DNA from: Halicephalobus mephisto | Taxonomy: Eukaryota; Nematoda; Chromadorea; Rhabditida; Panagrolaimidae | DNA: 64,000 nucleotides | Direction of reading: 5' to 3' | NCBI GenBank assembly: GCA_009193035.1 | Contig: SWDT01000011.1 | Location: 434,001-498,000 of the forward strand | Part shown: positions 52,801 to 63,116 of the stretch, piece by piece | How the letters are laid out: the number at the start of each line of letters is the position of its first letter | Position numbering within the stretch: the stretch's first letter is position 1 | The notes under the pieces: generated by a model | Databases searched by the model: none | Seen by the model: only the letters and a program-made list of their open reading frames with translations | Told to the model about the DNA's origin: nothing | Program-made: the position numbers and the translations under genes

Positions 52801-55800
52801 GGAATCCGGTTTCTGGACTGAAGGCGAATCTGAATGTCTGTTGGCGGTTATAGAAGAGATCGTAATCGTGAGAAGCGGCAATGCGGTACAGTAGGCTCTG
52901 AGTGCCGTCAAAAGTGGCTCCGACGTCCTTCATGCAGGATTTTCCGAAATAACTAGTTTTTGAACAATCGCATGACGTCAGATCTTGGAGAAATGGACTT
53001 CTGTTTTCCCAAACAAATGCACAATGACCTCCGTTGTTGCAGACGATGGCGGAATCGCAGTCTGTGTAGCAGCCAGTTTGGACAGCCTCGGGGTCCTTCG
53101 GTCGGAGCCCCCCCTCCCGCATATCGACGAACTGCTCCCCGACCACCAGACCCTTCATGCAGCCCAGGAACACCGGGATGAAGGACTGATACAGGGGGTC
53201 CAGGGCCCTCCGTCTCCTGTCGAAGCTCATCTGGCTCTTGACCCCCCCGACGAACAAGTACTGAAAAGGCTCCAGAATCTTGACATGTCCTGCAGCTCTT
53301 GGAGGGAAAATTATTTCTCTGTCTTCAATACCGTAATCGTAAATTGTGTCTTCCGGAGAAGCAAGAACAACAACCCCTTTGATTTCGCATTGTTCCTCGT
53401 CGACGGTGAGGGTGGTCCTCTCGGGGGTCCTCTCGACGACGATCTGGAGCCATCTCATGTCGCTGAATTCCTGACGTTTGTGAGAATATACAGTACACCT
53501 GGAGATTGTAGCGATGTTATTTCCTGTGTAATTGCTGACTGTCAAGACGATTCTGTATTCGTCCGCCAAATGAACTTGAAGGATGTTGTTGGACTGGTCG
53601 TGGACGTAGATGAGGACGGCCTGTTTCTGGTCCGTCCTGACGCTGAAGGCGATTCCGTTCGTCAAAGGATTCGATTCGAGTTGTTTGTCACTGTATCTCA
53701 AAAATCCGATTCTCTGGTCGTGGAACGAAACTTCAGAATCAGTGTTCAAATCTGAAATTTAAAAATTAATCCAAAAATAAAAATTTCTGCAAAACTGTCT
53801 CGACAAGAATTCTTAAAACTTCCTAAAATTTCAAATAATTTTTGATTTTTTATTAAATTTTGGAAGATTTTAAAAATTTGTATGGAAATTTCAGAATCTT
53901 ACAGTAATTTTTTAGAACCTTACAATAAGTTTTAAAATCTTACAGTAATTTTTTAAAATCTTACAGTAACTTTTTAGAACCTTACAATAATTTTTTAGAA
54001 TCTTATAGTAGTTTTTAAAATCTTACAGTAAGTTTTAAAATTTCACAGTAATTTTTAAAATCTTACAGTAACTTTTTAGATTCTTACAGTAACTTTTTAG
54101 AATCTTACAGTAAGTTTTAAAATTTTACAGTAATTTTTTAGAAATTTCCATAGAATCCTGAGAAATTCGAAGTTTTCAGTTTTAAAAGTTTCAGAACCTT
54201 AGATTAGATTTTAGAAGAATTTAGAATTTTGTATGAAATTCTGTAAACTTTTGTAGCATTTTTGAAGATTTCTAAAAAATTCTAAATTTTCGAAAATTTG
54301 CATAAAACTATAAACATTATAATTTTTGATTAGATTTTAAATAAATAAAATTTTCTGAGATTTTTGAAAAATACAGAATCTTGTACATTTTTTCGAAAAT
54401 TTTTGTAATATTTTAGAAATAAAAAAAATTCTCGAAAATTACAGTATTTTCTATGAAGTTCCACAAGATTCCAAAAATTGTAATTATTAGGAATTTTTAA
54501 TTTGGAATAAAATTATTACTTTTTTCGCATCTTTCTCCTTTGTGGATGAATTTGTTTTTGCATTGACAGGAGCGGGTGTCCGTGTCGAAGTGCTCGATGC
54601 ACCGGGACTCCTGTTCGCAGTTGTGGCCGGCGCAGAGGTTGGTGCAGGGTTCCTTGAAGTGCTCCTCGAGGTTCTTCGTCAGTAGCCGTATAGCCAGAGG
54701 CCGTCTGTTGAGGACGACATTCCGAAGACATCCTATGAATCCATCAGAATCGGATTCTGGATCGTTGTGTCCAAATCTGAGATTAGACGGAAAATTTTTT
54801 TTGTTAAAAATTCCAAATTCATTCAAGTCATCCACGGAGAATCTGATTTCTTCGTGAATAATTTCTATGAGAATTCTGTGCCATCGAAGGTCGTTGAGCT
54901 TCTTTTGGGACATAATTACGGTATCGAAGAAAACTCCCCCGTCCTCCCGCACCCTGAGGGAAACAATGTGGCCGTTTTTGAGCGAAATCCGGGCGTTGAA
55001 GGTCCCTGTTTCGAAATAAGCCAGAAATTCAATGTTTTCCTGAATCGTCCTGAATTCAAACTCCAGATGTTCGATTTCGTTCTCAGCGGAATAGTCCAAC
55101 GAAGCTTCTGGAGACTTTAAAGTTATAGAATTTCCAGGTCGATGACCAGAATTTCCTTCGCATTTCAAAGAAGACAAAGTTAATTTTCCAATTCCTTCGT
55201 TCGCAGGATTTTTCAAAGCGAAAATGGTCGTGATTCCAGCGATATTCCCCGTCAAAATTCCTTCATCAAAAGTTTCTTTAAGACTGTCACAATTGCATTT
55301 TCTGTTGGATTCGCATCCGGATTTTGCGCAGGAACACTGGTCTGGATCAGGCCCGATCTGCTTTATCATTTTGCCCGTGGCCGCCTCGAACCACGTCAGA
55401 TTGGACCCGAACGACAACGGGGCGTTTTCGCAATCGTATTTTACTTTTTGTTCGCAATTGAACGAATTTTCGATTAAAGTTTTAAGTTCGATTTGTGGAA
55501 AAAGTTTGTAACTGATCGGGAAGTAGTAATCCGTGACGTTTCCGTAAGATCTGATGACGGTAGAATTTGGCATATTATGTTCAACTACCGTAACCGCGTC
55601 CTTATTACAGTATGCCCAAGTGGATCTAAGAGGACCTGATCCGTCGACGTCGATTTCGTAAGGCCCGGGTTCGTTGGGAGATCCCGAATTCAGAGAAAAA
55701 GCTTCGTAACAAGATTTCGGAAAAAGCGAAAATTGACATCTTTTTCCAGCATATCCGGATTTACATTCACAACGAAAATCGGCTTCTGGAGATCTGTTAT

Positions 55801-57847
55801 CCGCAAAACTAGAACCTTCACAAGACCTCGAATTAGGTCCGCAATGAGCTCTCTGATGAGGAAAACACGGATGTTTTTCTTCAAATTCTATCGTAGTTTT
55901 TTTGTAATCTTCCAAAATATCCGGTTGATCCAATAATTCATTTAATTTTTTTTCAACAATATCTTGATTATTGTTTTCAATTTTTGAAAATTCTATTTTA
56001 TCTTCAGAATTTTGATATTTATTTTCTTCATTAAATTCTTTATTTTTTTCATTTTCTTCGAAATTTTTTTGTTGTTCTTCGTGAAAATTTGATTCTTTTT
56101 CTGAATTATTTTCTCCAGGTCGATTTGGATAAAGATCTTTATTTTTTTCTGGATTATCTTCTTCAAGTTGATTTTCATAAACATATTCTTTTTTATCTTC
56201 TTCGGTTTTTTCTGGATGAATATCTTCATTTTTTTCTTTTTTATCTTCTTCGGATTTTTCTGGATGAATATCTTCATTTTTTTCTTCTTTATCTTTTTCG
56301 GATTTTTCTGGATGAATATCTTCATTTTTTTCTTCTTTATCTTTAATTTTTTCTGGATGAATATCTTCATTTTTTTCTTCTTTATCTTCTTTATCTTCTT
56401 CATTTTTTTCTTCTTTATCTTCTTCGTTTTTTTCTAAATTTTCCTCAACTTTATCCTCTTCAGATCCATTTTGACGAAGATCTTCTTTGTTTTTTTCTGG
56501 ATTTTCTCCTTCAAGTTGGTTTTGATGAAGATGTTCTTCTTTATTTCCTTTGGATTTTTCTGGATTTTCTTCAACATCATCTGGATCGAAATATTTTTCT
56601 TCTTCTTTTTGGTCTTCTGGATGGTAGTGTCCATGACCTCTGTTTTCGATATTTCCGTCGTTGACATTGATGAAATTATTTTCGGGATTACAGAACTTGG
56701 ATGGAACGGATTCCTCCAATTTGACCATGTCTCCAGATACGGTCAATTCCTCGATGCCGACACAACCGTAGAAGAATCCTTTTCCTCCGACGACCAAGAT
56801 CAAACTGTCATCGACCCGATCCAGAAGCCGATTGTTGTAATTGATCTTGTTTCCGTTCATGGATATACTCATAGCATCAAAGTCAATCGAAAGTTTCATT
56901 TCTGTCGGTTGATTGGGAGTAATTTCTAAAATTCCAAAATTTCCAAATAAAATTCGATTTTTTAAATAAAATTTAAAATTTTTCAAATAACAACTTAAAA
57001 ATTTCCAAATAAAAATAAATTTTTTAATAAAAATATAAAAAAGTCAATTTTTTCAATAAAAATTTAAAAAAATAAATTTTTTAATAAAAATATAAAAAAG
57101 TCAATTTTTTAATGAAAATTAAAAAAAATAAATTTTTTTATAAAAATGTAAAAAAATTAATTTTTTCAATAAAAATTTTAAAAAATCAATTTTTTTAATA
57201 AAAATATAAAAAAGTCAATTTTTTAATGAAAATTTTAAAAAGTTAATTTTTTAATAAAAATAAAAAAAATTAATTTTTTAATAAAAATATAAAAAAGTCA
57301 ATTTTTTAATAAAAATAAAAAAGTAAATTTTTTAATAAAAATTTTAAAAAATCAATTTTTTTAATATAAATTTTAAAAAAAATCTATTTTTTTATATAAA
57401 TGTAAAAAATTCAATTTTTTTATAAAAATGTAAAAAATTCAATTTTTTTATAAAAATGTAAAAAATTCAATTTTTTTATAAAAATGTAAAAAATTCAATT
57501 TTTTTATAAAAATGTAAAATTATACCGTTATCGATGAATTGAACTGCTTCTTTGCCCCCGACGTTCACGATCACTTTTATTTGGCCGTTGATCAAGGACA
57601 AACTGAAGTCGAATAATTCTGGATTTACAGATGATCCTTTGACTACTGTAGCTGTTCGAGCGTCTGTTTTCATCAATACAGTAAGATTCAATTGTCGAGG
57701 ATTATTTTCATTGCCCCAGGGAAGCGGAATCGGGACAAATTTCAAAGTGTTTTCATTTTTCAACAAAAATCCAGATTTCCCAAATGGATTCTGGGCAACT
57801 ACAGAAAAACAAAGGCTCCAGACGACCAGGAAAGCCCTCCAGTCCAT
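49898..57847 (-). CDS. axo/CNTNAP-like: Laminin-G/EGF transmembrane receptor, axotactin/Caspr (neurexin superfamily)-like
   Basis: Neurexin-superfamily cell-surface protein. Nine exons: 57847-57526, 56925-54520, 53751-52758, 52027-51747, 51537-51370, 51203-50955, 50467-50295, 50248-50100, 50042-49898; 1628 aa. Signal peptide (FLVVWSLCFSVVAQ), laminin-G-like 20-200, a Glu/Lys-rich repeat insert about 206-453, EGF about 460-505 (CECKSGYAGKRCQ), a fibrinogen/COLFI-like block (YEIDVDGSGPLRSTWAYCNK), laminin-G, EGF (CQCKNKFIHKGERC), laminin-G, EGF (CNNGGHCAF...CDCSKTSYFGKSC), laminin-G, TM about 1425-1447 (WWVWLLLTLLLILLILCCLF) followed by CRRKK, and an acidic cytoplasmic tail of about 180 aa. No N-terminal discoidin domain, unlike Caspr. 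For exon 4 I used acceptor cttcag at 52028; the earlier attag shifts frame. Confidence 0.88.
50700..50945. repeat. Tandem repeat in axotactin-like intron 6
   Basis: Three copies of about 85 bp: TCGAATTCGCTTATTTTCGA / GCAAAAATGGAGATTAATG / TTTAAAATAATTTAAA. Confidence 0.85.
52192..52687. repeat. 497-bp dispersed repeat, copy 2
   Basis: Second copy of the 47311-47807 sequence, same orientation, in intron 3 of the axotactin-like gene. A partial third copy (GGAACTTGTTAAAAAAAAAA ... GTAATCTTATGTAGTTTTGT) precedes it at about 52105-52180. Confidence 0.9.
53880..54150. repeat. Tandem repeat AATCTTACAGTAATTTTTTA, axotactin-like intron 2
   Basis: About ten copies of a unit of about 25 bp centred on CTTACAGTAA. 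Confidence 0.85.
55890..56630 (-). repeat. In-frame Glu/Lys repeat within the axotactin-like coding exon
   Basis: About 248 codons encode highly charged sequence; its core (56200-56420) is four to five repeats of KEEKNEDIHPEKSE-type units of about 17-18 codons. It is uninterrupted in frame, in a predicted extracellular region between laminin-G 1 and EGF 1. Confidence 0.9.
56940..57520. repeat. Tandem AT repeat, axotactin-like intron 1
   Basis: Repeated AATTTTTTAATAAAAATATA / AAAAAGTCA units of about 35 bp; the distal end has four near-perfect copies of TTCAATTTTTTTATAAAAAT. Confidence 0.85.
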
Positions 57848-57884
57848 GTTTTATCTAAAATCCAAGTATTTTGGAAATAAAATT

Positions 57885-58410
57885 ATTACGAAATGATCCT
57901 AACACGAATTTTGGGAAAATCCTAAATTTCTAAAATGTTTTAGAAGTTTCTGCAAAATCATGATAAAAGTCAATAATTATTACGAAATAGTCCTAACGCG
58001 AATTTTGGGAAAATTTCTAAAATGTTTTAGAATGTTCCAGAAGTTTCTGCAAAATCATGATAAAAGTCAAAAATTATCACGAAATAGTCCTAACGCGAAT
58101 TTTAAGAAAATTCTAAATTTCTAAAATGTTTTAGAATGTTCCAGAAGTTTCTATGAAATCATGATAAAAGTCGGAAATTATTACGAAATAGTCCTAACGC
58201 GAATTTTGGGAAAATTTCTAAAATATTTTAGAATGTTCCAGAAGTTTCTGTAAAATCATGATAAAAGTCAATAATTATCACGAAATAGTTCTAACACGAA
58301 TTTTGAGAAAATTTAGAAAATTTCTAAAATATTTTAGAATATTCCAGAACTTTCTGCAAAATCATGATAAAAGTCAGAAATTATTGCGAAATAGTTCTAA
58401 CGCGAATTTT
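57885..58410. repeat. Tandem repeat, about 100-120-bp unit, upstream of axotactin-like gene
   Basis: About five copies of ATTACGAAATAGTCCTAACG, CGAATTTTGGGAAAATTTCT and GTTCCAGAAGTTTCTGCAAA / ATCATGATAAAAGTCA. Starts 40 bp upstream of the start codon. The element's first words (ACGAAAT.GTCC..AC.CGAATTT) recur singly at about 35435, 50530 and 53790. Confidence 0.9.
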
Positions 58411-59339
58411 GGAAATTTCGAAACTTTCGTTTCAAAATTCGGTTTTTGAATTTTAGGATTTTCGAAAATTTCAAATAATTTTTAAAATTTCAGAATTTTA
58501 ATGGAATTTAGAAATCTACAATATTTTAATTTTAAAAAAAAGTAATTTTCAAAATTTTAGAGTTTTTTGAATTTCAATGAATTCTAAAAATCTACAGTAT
58601 TTTAATTTTCAAAATTTCAGAATTTTTTGAATTTTAATAGAATTTAGAAATCTACAGTATTTTAATTCTAAAAAAATAAATAATTGTAACATTGAAAGAA
58701 GACTCGAAATCGACTAGCCATAAAGTCGGAAATTTCAAATGATTCCGAGTTTGTTTGCCGATATCATTTTTGGAAGAAAGCAAACGATTTCTCGAAGAAC
58801 GTGGACCTCGACGAGCGACCAAATAAGGAGTGGGCCGGAAATTCGGTGACAAGTCTTTTTTATTTTTGAGGATGAGTCAAATATTAAAAATAATTTTTTT
58901 CAAATAATGTTTAATCAATATAAAAAAAATTTAAAAATAAAAAAATTTAAAAATTTAAAAAATTTAAAAAATTTAAAAATTTAAAAATAAAAAAATTTTT
59001 AAAATTTAAAAATTAAAATTTTTAAAATAAAAAAAAATTAAAAATTAAATTTGACTGATAAAAACGATGCTGAATTTTGATGAATTAAGTTCTTAATGCA
59101 AAAAATTTTTGAATAAAGTTATTGATTAAGAATTATCGAAATTTGGATAGATTTTAATAAAAAATAAAAATTAAACGATTTTGAATAATTTTGAATGTGT
59201 CTAAGACGTCTTGAGAGAGCAGGGTTCCAGCACAAAAATTCAAAATTTTAATTTTAAAAAGTTCAAAAAACTTAAATTATTCGACAAAGTTAATAGTAGA
59301 CGATATTCAAGAAATGTTGTTGACATTTTGCAGTCGACG
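58411..59339. other. AT-rich intergenic sequence with a small mixed-composition island
   Basis: Mostly degenerate AT. The island at 58680-58855 is more balanced and open on the minus strand (FRPTPYLVARRGPRSSRNRL), so it may be the promoter or a leader exon of the axotactin-like gene about 0.9 kb away. Not called as a gene. Confidence 0.4.
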
Positions 59340-60165
59340 TTATCATAGTTGTTAGTGCTGTTTTATCAAAACTGATGTTCAGAGTTTGAAGTCAAGATTT
59401 GAAATTTTCGTCTTAAGACAACATTCGCGGTTTTTTCTATCTTAAAAACACGTCTTATCTAAATTGATATATGGATTTTCGGAAGCAAAAATGGCCTATA
59501 AATGGTGTCTTAAAACAAAAAGTTCAAATTTTAGAAGTTGTACCTCAGAACGAAAAATCTAAATTTCGGAAGTCGCGTCTTAACACGAAAAGTTCGAATT
59601 TCAAAAAGTATGTTTTAACACGAAAATTTCGAATTTTAAAAAGTATGTTTTAACACGAAAAGTTCGAATTTCAAAACCTGTGTCCTAGCACGAAAAGTCT
59701 AAATTTTAAAAAGCATATCTTAACACGAAAATTCAAATTTCAAAACCTGTGTCTTAACACGGAAAGTTCGAATTTCAAAATCTGTGTCCTAGCGCGAAAA
59801 GTCTGAATTTTAAAAAATATGTCTTAACACGAAAAGTTCGAATTTCAAAACCTGTGTCCTAGCGCGAAAAGTCTGAATTTCAAAATCTGTTTCTTAACAC
59901 GAAAAGTCTAAATTTTAAAAAGCATATCTTAACACGAAAAGTTCGAATTTCAAAACCTGTTTCTTAACACGAAAAGTTCGAATTTCAAAATCTGTGTCCT
60001 AGCGCGAAAAGTTCGAATTTCAAAATCTGTTTCTTAACACGAAAAGTTCGAATTTCAAAATCTGTTTCTTAACACGGAAAGTTCGAATTTCAAAATCTGT
60101 TTCTTAACACGAAAAGTCCAAATCTCGACCTTGAACCATGATCATCAATTTTGATAAAAATGAAG
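59340..60165. mobile_element. Inverted-repeat-ended array element, copy B
   Basis: Left end TTTTATCAAAACTGATGTTC ... TTTGAAGTCAAGATTTGAAA; right end on the minus strand TTTTATCAAAATTGATGATC ... GTTCAAGGTCGAGATTTGGA, i.e. inverted repeats of about 60 bp. The interior is about 16 tandem units of about 38-40 bp (CTTAACACGAAAAGTTCGAA / TTTCAAAATCTGTTT). Same family as 38060-38505. The ORF at 60138 lies across its right end and is not a supported gene. Confidence 0.7.
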
Positions 60166-60639
60166 CGCTGATTATTGTTTACTCTGGTTCTGCGCTATCA
60201 GATTCCAGGGACGAAAAACTCAATTTAATGAAGGAAACAAACCAAAGAAAATTATTTGTTTTAATTGATCGTCTTGAAATCAAACATACAGTAACCACTC
60301 AGAATTCCGCTCTCAAACAAACAAATTTTTAGAAATGATTAAAATATAAAATTTCAAAAATTTTTTAATAAATTTTTAAAAAACAACTTTTAAAAATTTT
60401 TCAAATTTTTTTAAAAATAAAATTAATTTTTTTGGAATTTTTTAAAGGAAATGTATAAATGTCGATTTTTTGCTTCTTGTTATTCATTTTACTTTACTTT
60501 TATTCCTATTTCGCACTATATCAAATTCACAAACAATACAATTTCAAACTTAAACAAATTAAATTTTCAATTTTAATTTTTTGCTTCTTTGATCCATCTG
60601 TTTCGTTGGTGACGTACGTAGGTGTTAGCCCGGGTCAGT
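60166..60639. other. Intergenic, no gene recognised
   Basis: AT-rich sequence with short ORFs of about 60 codons that lack any recognisable motif. Confidence 0.5.
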
Positions 60640-60795
60640 AGGGGGGTCGGTAGGAGATCGGTAGGGGGGTTGGTAGAGGGATCGGTAGAGGGTCGGTAAG
60701 GGGATCGGTAGGGGGGTTGGTAGAGGGATCGGTAGGAGGTCGGTAAGGGGATCGGTAGGGGGGTTGGTAGAGGGATCGGTAGGAGGTCGGTAGGG
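60640..60795 (+). repeat. G-rich minisatellite GGTCGGTAGGGGGGTTGGTA
   Basis: Built on GATCGGTAGGGGGGTTGGTA / GAGGGATCGGTAGGAGGTCG with higher-order units of about 52 bp. About 60% G on the plus strand, in a region otherwise over 75% AT. It has many runs of three or more G, so G-quadruplex formation is possible. Confidence 0.95.
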
Positions 60796-62189
60796 GGGCA
60801 GCTTTTGTTATTCATAGTAGAAGTAACTTTCATCGAAGTTTTCTTTTAAAACAGGTTATATATCAAATCTAGGTTCTGCTAGACTATATTCCGAATCCGT
60901 TTTTGATTTAATTTTTTTGATGAAGATAATCCACGAAATTTGTAAATTTTATTTTTTAAAAGTATTTTTATTAATTTTTTAAAAATCAATTGTATATTCT
61001 TAATTATTACTAAAAATACATTTAATTATTAAAAAAATAATTAAAAAAGATGGAATTAGAATTTTAAAAAAGTTAACTTTAAAATTTATGAAGTTCGTTT
61101 AACATTTTTATGAATTTTTTTAATTTTCCAACTTTTTGATGATTTATTCGAAAAAATCAATTGTATATTTTTAATTATTACTAAAAATACATTTAATTAT
61201 TAAAAAAATGATTAAAAAAGATGAAATTTAAATTTTAAAAAAGTTAACTTTAAAATTTGTAAAGTTCGTTTAAAAAATCAACGAATTTTTAAAAATTTTC
61301 CATTTTTCTGATCACTTGTTCAAAAAAACCCTTAGACAGCTGTAATCAGTGTAAAAAAATGACTGAACTAACATAAAAAAATATAAAAGATTACTGAAAG
61401 CTTCGAAATAAAAAAAAATAAATTTAAATTTTTAATATATGAAACTTTTTTATTTTTTTTTAAAGTTTTAAAAAATTTCTAAATTTTAAATGTTTTTTGA
61501 ATAAGTTACGAAATAAATTATAATTTATTTTTAAAATTTTAATTTTCAATATATAAATTTAATTTTTTTTTGTTTTAAAATTTTTTCAAAAATTTCTAAA
61601 TTTTAAATATTTTTTGAATAAGTTACAAAATAGGCTGTAATATATTCTTTAAAAAATAATTTTTATTAAATTTTAATTTTCGATATATAAATTTTTTTAT
61701 TTTTTTAAATCTCAGAAAATTTTCAAATTTTAGATATTTTCAAATAAATTATAATTTGCCTTTAAAATTTCACTTTTATTAAATTTTAATTTTTAATATG
61801 TAAATTTTTTTATTTTTTTTAAAGTTTTAAAAAATTTTTAAATTTTAGATATTTTCAAAGAAGTTGCAAAATAAATTATAATTTATTCCAAAATATTATC
61901 CAGATTAAAATTATTTTTCTCTTTAGTGTATCATAATCGATAAAAATCAAAAAATTTGTTTTTCTGAAAATTTATTTTTTGCCCGATTTACCTTAAACAC
62001 CTATGAGGAAATCCGGTCAAAATACAAACAATGATTGGCCAAAACGAATATGACCCGAGCGAGTCGTGCGTCCGGTTCTTGTTGACTCTCGCTTTTTCAG
62101 ACACACGTGAGCCTACTTTTTTTTCCTTTGTTTTTGCAGCAGTTGTTCCTTGACTCAGGAAACTTTTTTATTTATTTTTTATAAAAAAA
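60796..62189. other. AT-rich spacer and promoter of the four-TM gene
   Basis: 60900-61320 holds two copies of a block of about 185 bp (AATTGTATATTCTTAATTAT / TACTAAAAATACATTTAATT, at 60990 and 61158). 61430-61900 is repeats of AATTTTTAATATATGAAACT type. 62040-62130 is GC-richer (gacccgagcgagtcgtgcgtccgg) and is probably the promoter. Confidence 0.5.
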
Positions 62190-62737
62190 ATGGAATTTGG
62201 ATCTGGATTACTATGCCTAGCATTGACGATATTCGGAAGTTTCGAAATTCTGGCTGTCCTCGCGTATTTCGCTGCTCTACATAACTTCGACATTTGGACC
62301 GTCAGTTTGGTCACCGGGATCTGCGTCCTTTTCCCGACCGGATATTCCTTATTTAAGTTAATCACCGAGGTTATCACTTACGTGAAGTTCACCCGAGGAG
62401 ATCAGAATCCGGCAGACCAAAGAACGAAAAAAGGAAGAATTTTGAATATTTTAATCATTGTAAGTTTTTATTCAGTTTTTGTATAATTCGATATTTTCAG
62501 GTTTTTTCTTTCCTGATATTCTTAGGACTGTCTGGATACAGTTTCTATCTGTCAGAACACGCCGTGGGACCCTGCAGAACAGGAAAACAATGTTCCCCTC
62601 AACTGCTTCTGTTTGCCATCGCCTTCGGCATTGGTTTCATTTTTACTGTAAAAAAACTCAAACAAAGTCCACCAGAGAACTCTAATCCTGTTCTAGATGG
62701 TAACTACGAAACTCTGGAAGAGGAGTCTCAGTCTTGA
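62190..62737 (+). CDS. Four-pass membrane protein (168 aa), unknown
   Basis: Exons 62190-62459 and 62501-62737 (intron 41 nt, gtaagt...ttttcag). Hydrophobic segments: GLLCLALTIFGSFEILAVLA, IWTVSLVTGICVLFPTGYSL, LNILIIVFSFLIFLGLSGYS, and LLLFAIAFGIGFIFTV. A loop of about 20 residues after TM3 contains two cysteines (CRTGKQC). The C-terminal tail is acidic with a tyrosine (DGNYETLEEESQS). It has a tetraspan topology, but I see no CCG tetraspanin motif and no claudin W-LW signature. Family not recognised. Confidence 0.7.
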
Positions 62738-62764
62738 TCTTCTGTAGGAAAATGTGTATCTTGT

Positions 62765-63025
62765 TTCGTAAAAGTTGACCAAAATTCGAAGTCAAAGTTT
62801 GAATTTTTCGCTTTAAGACAGTTTCTGAAGATTGGACTTTTCGGGTTAAGATACGACTTTTGGGATTTGGATTTCTCGTTCTAAGACCCTGCTTGCAGGT
62901 CATGTTTTGATCTGGAAAATCCAGATATCAAGTTCTATCAGTTTGAGTAGACAGCTTTTTGAAACAAAAATCCGCAAATTGTGCCTTTGTGTGGGAAATT
63001 TAAACTTCGACTTCAATTGTTAACT
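62765..63025. mobile_element. Inverted-repeat-ended element, copy C (short)
   Basis: Left AAAAGTTGACCAAAATTCGA / AGTCAAAGTTTGAATTTTTC; right on the minus strand TTAAAAGTTAACAATTGAAG / TCGAAGTTTAAATTTCC. Four to five internal units (TTAAGACAGTTTCTGAAGAT type). Same family as copies A and B, lying directly after the four-TM gene. Confidence 0.55.
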
Positions 63026-63116
63026 TTTAAAAAACAAATCTATTTCACGGTTCTCAAACGGAAAATATCGATCTTTGTAAATATTTGCTTTTTATCGATA
63101 TAATGAATTTGAAAAA

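Noticed and set aside
52985..53755. 256-aa plus-strand ORF antisense to the axotactin-like exon 3
   Set aside because: Antisense shadow of laminin-G/EGF coding sequence.
55993..56403. Alternative-frame Lys/Ile-rich ORF of 136 aa and its antisense Phe-rich partners
   Set aside because: Shadows of the Glu/Lys repeat in the axotactin-like exon; the main frame is continuous for more than 800 codons.
60573..60833. Minus-strand 86-aa ORF with PIPLPTPLPIPLPT repeats
   Set aside because: Product of the G-rich minisatellite on the opposite strand; no start context or splice evidence.
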